Shown here: positions 21,611 through 23,052 of the stretch, piece after piece
How positions within the stretch are numbered: position 1 is the stretch's first letter
Layout of the letters: each line of letters opens with the position of its first letter
IMG/VR virus record: IMGVR_UViG_3300044641_002836
Location: 1-23,052 of that record
Reading direction: 5' to 3' (one strand)
DNA from: a virus
DNA: 23,052 bases
Translations under genes and position numbers: made by a program
Notes under the pieces: generated by a model
Seen by the model: only the letters and a program-made list of their open reading frames with translations
Database searches by the model: none
What the model was told of the DNA's origin: nothing

Positions 21611-21660
21611 ACAAATCCCAAGTTAGAAACCAGCCAATAGGTCTCTAACTTGGGATTTGT
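21611..21660 (+). terminator. Strong terminator at the end of the plus-strand block
   Basis: ACAAATCCCAAGTTAGA (21611-21627) pairs perfectly over 17 bp with 21644-21660 around a 16-base loop, and is followed by CTTTTATTCTTTTTCTTT. This is a classic intrinsic terminator for the plus strand. It lies exactly between two convergent blocks; the minus-strand gene ends at 21664, so the stem may also stop minus-strand transcripts, although the T-run on that side is weaker. Confidence 0.9.
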
Positions 21661-21663
21661 CTT

Positions 21664-21885
21664 TTATTCTTTTTCTTTGTAGTTGCAGTCGGGGCAGGAC
21701 TCAAGTGTATAGTCCTCCTCATTGCCGTAGTAAATAACTCCCTGACCATAACATAAGGTGCATTCGGTTATCTTTGTTTGGCGCTCTAGATACTCAGCAA
21801 AGTGCTGATTAATCTTTGAGATAGTCAAGTTCATGTGCTCCAAGATCTGACTCTGTATAAGAATCTCCCTCTCGATAGAACTCAT
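21664..21885 (-). CDS. Small zinc-ribbon protein (DnaJ-like CxxCxGxG)
   Basis: 73 residues from ATG at 21885, with AAGGAG seven bases upstream. The N-terminal half is a helix (IEREILIQSQILEHMNLTIS); the C-terminal half has CTLCYGQG and CPDC, the zinc-ribbon pattern of the DnaJ central domain in single form. Small phage proteins of this kind bind zinc and perhaps nucleic acid or partner proteins. It is the last gene of the minus-strand operon and overlaps the 55-codon gene upstream by 77 bases in another frame. Confidence 0.78.
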   Translation of the reverse strand: MSSIEREILIQSQILEHMNLTISKINQHFAEYLERQTKITECTLCYGQGVIYYGNEEDYTLESCPDCNYKEKE

Positions 21886-21976
21886 GCATATACTCCTTCT
21901 CTATTGTTACTATTTGCTTTATTCGATCGATAGATTCTTCTGCTTGTTTCTGTATTGCATCTTTGCTTGTGGACAT
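21809..21976 (-). CDS. Very small hypothetical protein (55 codons)
   Basis: Read on the minus strand from ATG at 21976 to TAA at 21811-21809. AGAAGG lies five bases before the ATG, and the preceding stop is directly adjacent (TAAATG). The product is helical and charged (DAIQKQAEESIDRIKQIVTI). It overlaps the zinc-ribbon gene by 77 bases, which lowers confidence, but without it the 91-base gap would hold nothing. No family known. Confidence 0.5.
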   Translation of the reverse strand: MSTSKDAIQKQAEESIDRIKQIVTIEKEYMHEFYREGDSYTESDLGAHELDYLKD

Positions 21977-22111
21977 TTAACCTTCTATACCGAAGTCCTG
22001 GCATACAAGCATTACCGCATCGTCTAGGTCAGCTATCAAGACCTCTACTTCGTTAGGGTTAAGATCTTTGACCATCTCTGTAGTTATTGATGACTCCCAA
22101 ACGTTTTTCAT
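21977..22111 (-). CDS. Very small hypothetical protein (44 codons)
   Basis: Minus strand, ATG at 22111 to TAA at 21979-21977. The start overlaps the stop of the upstream gene as ATGA, and the next gene starts at the adjacent base, so it fits exactly in the operon. The product is acidic and helical (NPNEVEVLIADLDDAVML), with one Cys. The length is small but the exact fit at both ends supports it. Function unknown. Confidence 0.62.
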   Translation of the reverse strand: MKNVWESSITTEMVKDLNPNEVEVLIADLDDAVMLVCQDFGIEG

Positions 22112-22356
22112 AGTTTTACCTCTACGGTAGCTGTAAAGACTTTGCTTTCTTCATCAGCTGTCCAGCGGATAGATTTACGGTTAACCATTTGAGCACACCA
22201 ACGCTTTGCTGGCGCAACGCTTGTCCAGGCAGAATGAATAACTGATTCCTCAGGGACTGCATCTGAGTCTCCAGTTATCTCAACTGTTGCCAGCCAAGCT
22301 CCGCTCTTCTCTTGATTTTTTGCGAGCTTGAATGAGTAATTGAGCTTTGATCGCAT
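22108..22356 (-). CDS. Small hypothetical protein, beta-rich
   Basis: 82 residues on the minus strand from ATG at 22356, with AAGGAAG six bases upstream. Alternating patterns (WLATVEITGD, VFTATVEVKL) suggest a small beta-sheet protein with a helix around SVIHSAWTSVAPAKRWCAQM. No known motif. It overlaps the glycosylase-like gene by 77 bases and the 44-codon gene by 4, as expected in a compact early-type operon. Confidence 0.7.
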   Translation of the reverse strand: MRSKLNYSFKLAKNQEKSGAWLATVEITGDSDAVPEESVIHSAWTSVAPAKRWCAQMVNRKSIRWTADEESKVFTATVEVKL

Positions 22357-22801
22357 TTGATTCTTCCTTTGTTAGTAGTATTCCTTGTTCTTTTGGCCAT
22401 AGATATGGCAAGTCATCCGGAACATCAAAGTTGTAGTGATGAGGATCTTTTCTGTTCAGGTTTGATTGATGACTCCTGTGGAAATCAATATTACCCCACC
22501 ACCAAGGTCGCTTGAATGCGGTTGGTTCTAAGGTGTTCATGATGTCCTGTGTTTGTGTTGAGACCGTGTCTTGATAGCCACGATCTTTCCATTCTTCGCA
22601 TATACGAAGATTGTATACGCAGAGAAGACCTTCGTGTCCTCTCCACATTACAGCTGCTGGATGGTTTCTCCATCCAAGTGTCATACCTAGATTAGCTTTT
22701 AATATTTGTAGGCTTTCTACACGTTGCTTACCTAGGCGTTTATCGTCTAATGCCCTAGCCGTCTTTATTTCGTCGGCGTAAGGCAGGAATGTATTCACCA
22801 T
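22280..22801 (-). CDS. MSMEG_6728-like protein (predicted pyrimidine-dimer DNA glycosylase)
   Basis: 173 residues on the minus strand from ATG at 22801, with AAGGAAAG upstream; a longer frame from 22864 would begin inside the hairpin and is unlikely. The family pattern is clear: MVNTFLPYADE at the N-terminus, ARALDDKRLGKQRVESLQIL, GWRNHPAAVMWRGHE, and HRSHQSNLNRKDPHHY with DVPDDLPYLWP at the end. Family members are annotated as pyrimidine-dimer DNA glycosylase-like, common in actinobacteria and phages. Repair of UV damage is a plausible role for a phage in sunlit water. The activity is inferred from annotation. Confidence 0.87.
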   Translation of the reverse strand: MVNTFLPYADEIKTARALDDKRLGKQRVESLQILKANLGMTLGWRNHPAAVMWRGHEGLLCVYNLRICEEWKDRGYQDTVSTQTQDIMNTLEPTAFKRPWWWGNIDFHRSHQSNLNRKDPHHYNFDVPDDLPYLWPKEQGILLTKEESNAIKAQLLIQARKKSREERSLAGNS

Positions 22802-22845
22802 GATATACTTTCCTTGAACTCCTTCCTCTACTAGGGTTCTTAAGT

Positions 22846-22882
22846 CCCCTAGGCAATACGGCACGGCTGCATTGCCTAGGGG
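22846..22882 (-). terminator. 12-bp hairpin between two minus-strand genes
   Basis: CCCCTAGGCAAT (22846-22857) and ATTGCCTAGGGG (22871-22882) form a perfect 12-bp stem around a 13-base loop. It lies between the partial gene ending at 22900 and the glycosylase-like gene starting at 22801. No T-run follows on either strand. A nearby CTAGGG (22831-22836) could pair with CCCTAG (22847-22852) as a weaker alternative. It may be a U-poor terminator or a leader structure. Confidence 0.6.
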
Positions 22883-22899
22883 CCCGTCAATATGTCAAA

Positions 22900-23052
22900 C
22901 TATTCGGAAATAATTTTTGCATCAATGATACAAATATCTTCCCCGGGTCGCAATTGGTTTCTGTCAAGCCAGCCTGTAGTGAATTGGTCGCGTATGTATA
23001 GCAGGAAGTTATTCTCCAGGCTTAGTGGAGTTTTTAATCTGCCGTGATACAG
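22900..23052 (-). CDS. 3' end of a minus-strand gene, product unknown (partial)
   Basis: On the minus strand a frame is open from the window edge (23052) to TAG at 22902-22900, giving 50 residues. The composition looks like a folded protein (for example SLENNFLLYIRDQFTTGWLD and PGEDICIIDAKIISE). It is followed by a hairpin and then the glycosylase-like gene in the same direction, so the minus-strand block continues beyond the window. I do not recognise the family from this tail. Confidence 0.6.
   Translation of the reverse strand: MYHGRLKTPLSLENNFLLYIRDQFTTGWLDRNQLRPGEDICIIDAKIISE

Noticed and set aside
22802-22864. Extended start of the glycosylase-like protein (21 extra residues from 22864)
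   Set aside because: The extra residues begin at the hairpin loop, do not match the family, and the ATG at 22801 has its own AAGGAAAG.
22885-22898. TTGACA (22898-22893) and TTGACG (22890-22885) on the minus strand as -35 boxes for the glycosylase-like operon
   Set aside because: No TATAAT-like -10 is found 16-18 bases downstream of either; that position falls in the GC-rich hairpin.
1-23052. tRNA genes, integrase, terminase, portal, capsid or tail genes
   Set aside because: None could be supported. No TpsiC-like arm with a matching cloverleaf was seen in gaps and no structural motif was recognised; tail or head proteins too diverged to see by eye cannot be excluded.

Overview
The window looks like part of a double-stranded DNA phage (or a closely related prophage) of an actinobacterial host. 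The evidence is a dense array of short, overlapping genes in long unidirectional blocks, a phage replication and recombination set (family A DNA polymerase without a 5' nuclease, RecA-like recombinase, Cas4-like exonuclease, two different resolvase-like nucleases), and families typical of actinobacteria and their phages: a WhiB-like protein, a BldC/MerR-type helix-turn-helix protein and an MSMEG_6728-type protein. Base composition is moderately AT-rich, so an AT-rich aquatic actinobacterium is a more natural host than a high-GC Streptomyces or Mycobacterium; this is inference. No terminase, portal, capsid or tail gene, no tRNA and no CRISPR array was seen. There is no gene-free stretch longer than about 120 bases.

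Layout. 1-165 is the 3' end of an upstream gene. 174-7695 is the replication/recombination block: SSB-like protein, a large hairpin, DNA polymerase, two unknowns (one with a zinc ribbon), RecA, a PD-(D/E)XK resolvase-like nuclease, WhiB, a Cas4-like exonuclease, a conserved unknown, a DUF6378-like protein and a RuvC-like resolvase. Most of these genes touch or overlap, so they are probably translated from shared messages. 7745-11951 carries a SpoVS-like protein, an HTH protein, a Mre11-like metallophosphoesterase, two small membrane proteins (one holin-like), a BldC-like HTH protein and a thioredoxin. 12121-15397 is a run of eight short, mostly very basic, probably disordered unknowns. 15430-16425 holds three more unknowns, one only 51 codons long.

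16438-19304 is the most unusual part: a tight three-gene cassette of a nucleotidyltransferase-like protein, a HAD-like protein whose nucleophile position is Ser, and a two-part protein whose N-terminal half resembles a tRNA-guanine transglycosylase/DpdA barrel and whose C-terminal half carries a four-cysteine cluster. A palindrome separates it from a complete adenosylcobalamin-dependent (class II, monomeric) ribonucleotide reductase. A 59-codon, extremely acidic protein ending in a Cys-Asp repeat follows, then a strong terminator with a 17-bp stem.

From 21664 to the right end all genes run on the minus strand and converge on that terminator: a zinc-ribbon protein, two very small genes (55 and 44 codons), an 82-residue unknown, an MSMEG_6728-type predicted pyrimidine-dimer glycosylase and the 3' end of another gene. 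Several genes here (1-165, 16270, 21400, 21809, 21977, 22900) are short or cut by the window edge and were found by reading the sequence directly.

How it fits together: the ribonucleotide reductase, with thioredoxin as a possible reductant, supplies dNTPs; SSB and polymerase copy the genome; RecA, the Cas4-like nuclease, the phosphoesterase and the two resolvases process recombination intermediates; WhiB, SpoVS and the HTH proteins are likely regulators. The transglycosylase-like cassette may act on nucleic acid bases, but no preQ0 biosynthesis gene is visible and its chemistry is unproven.
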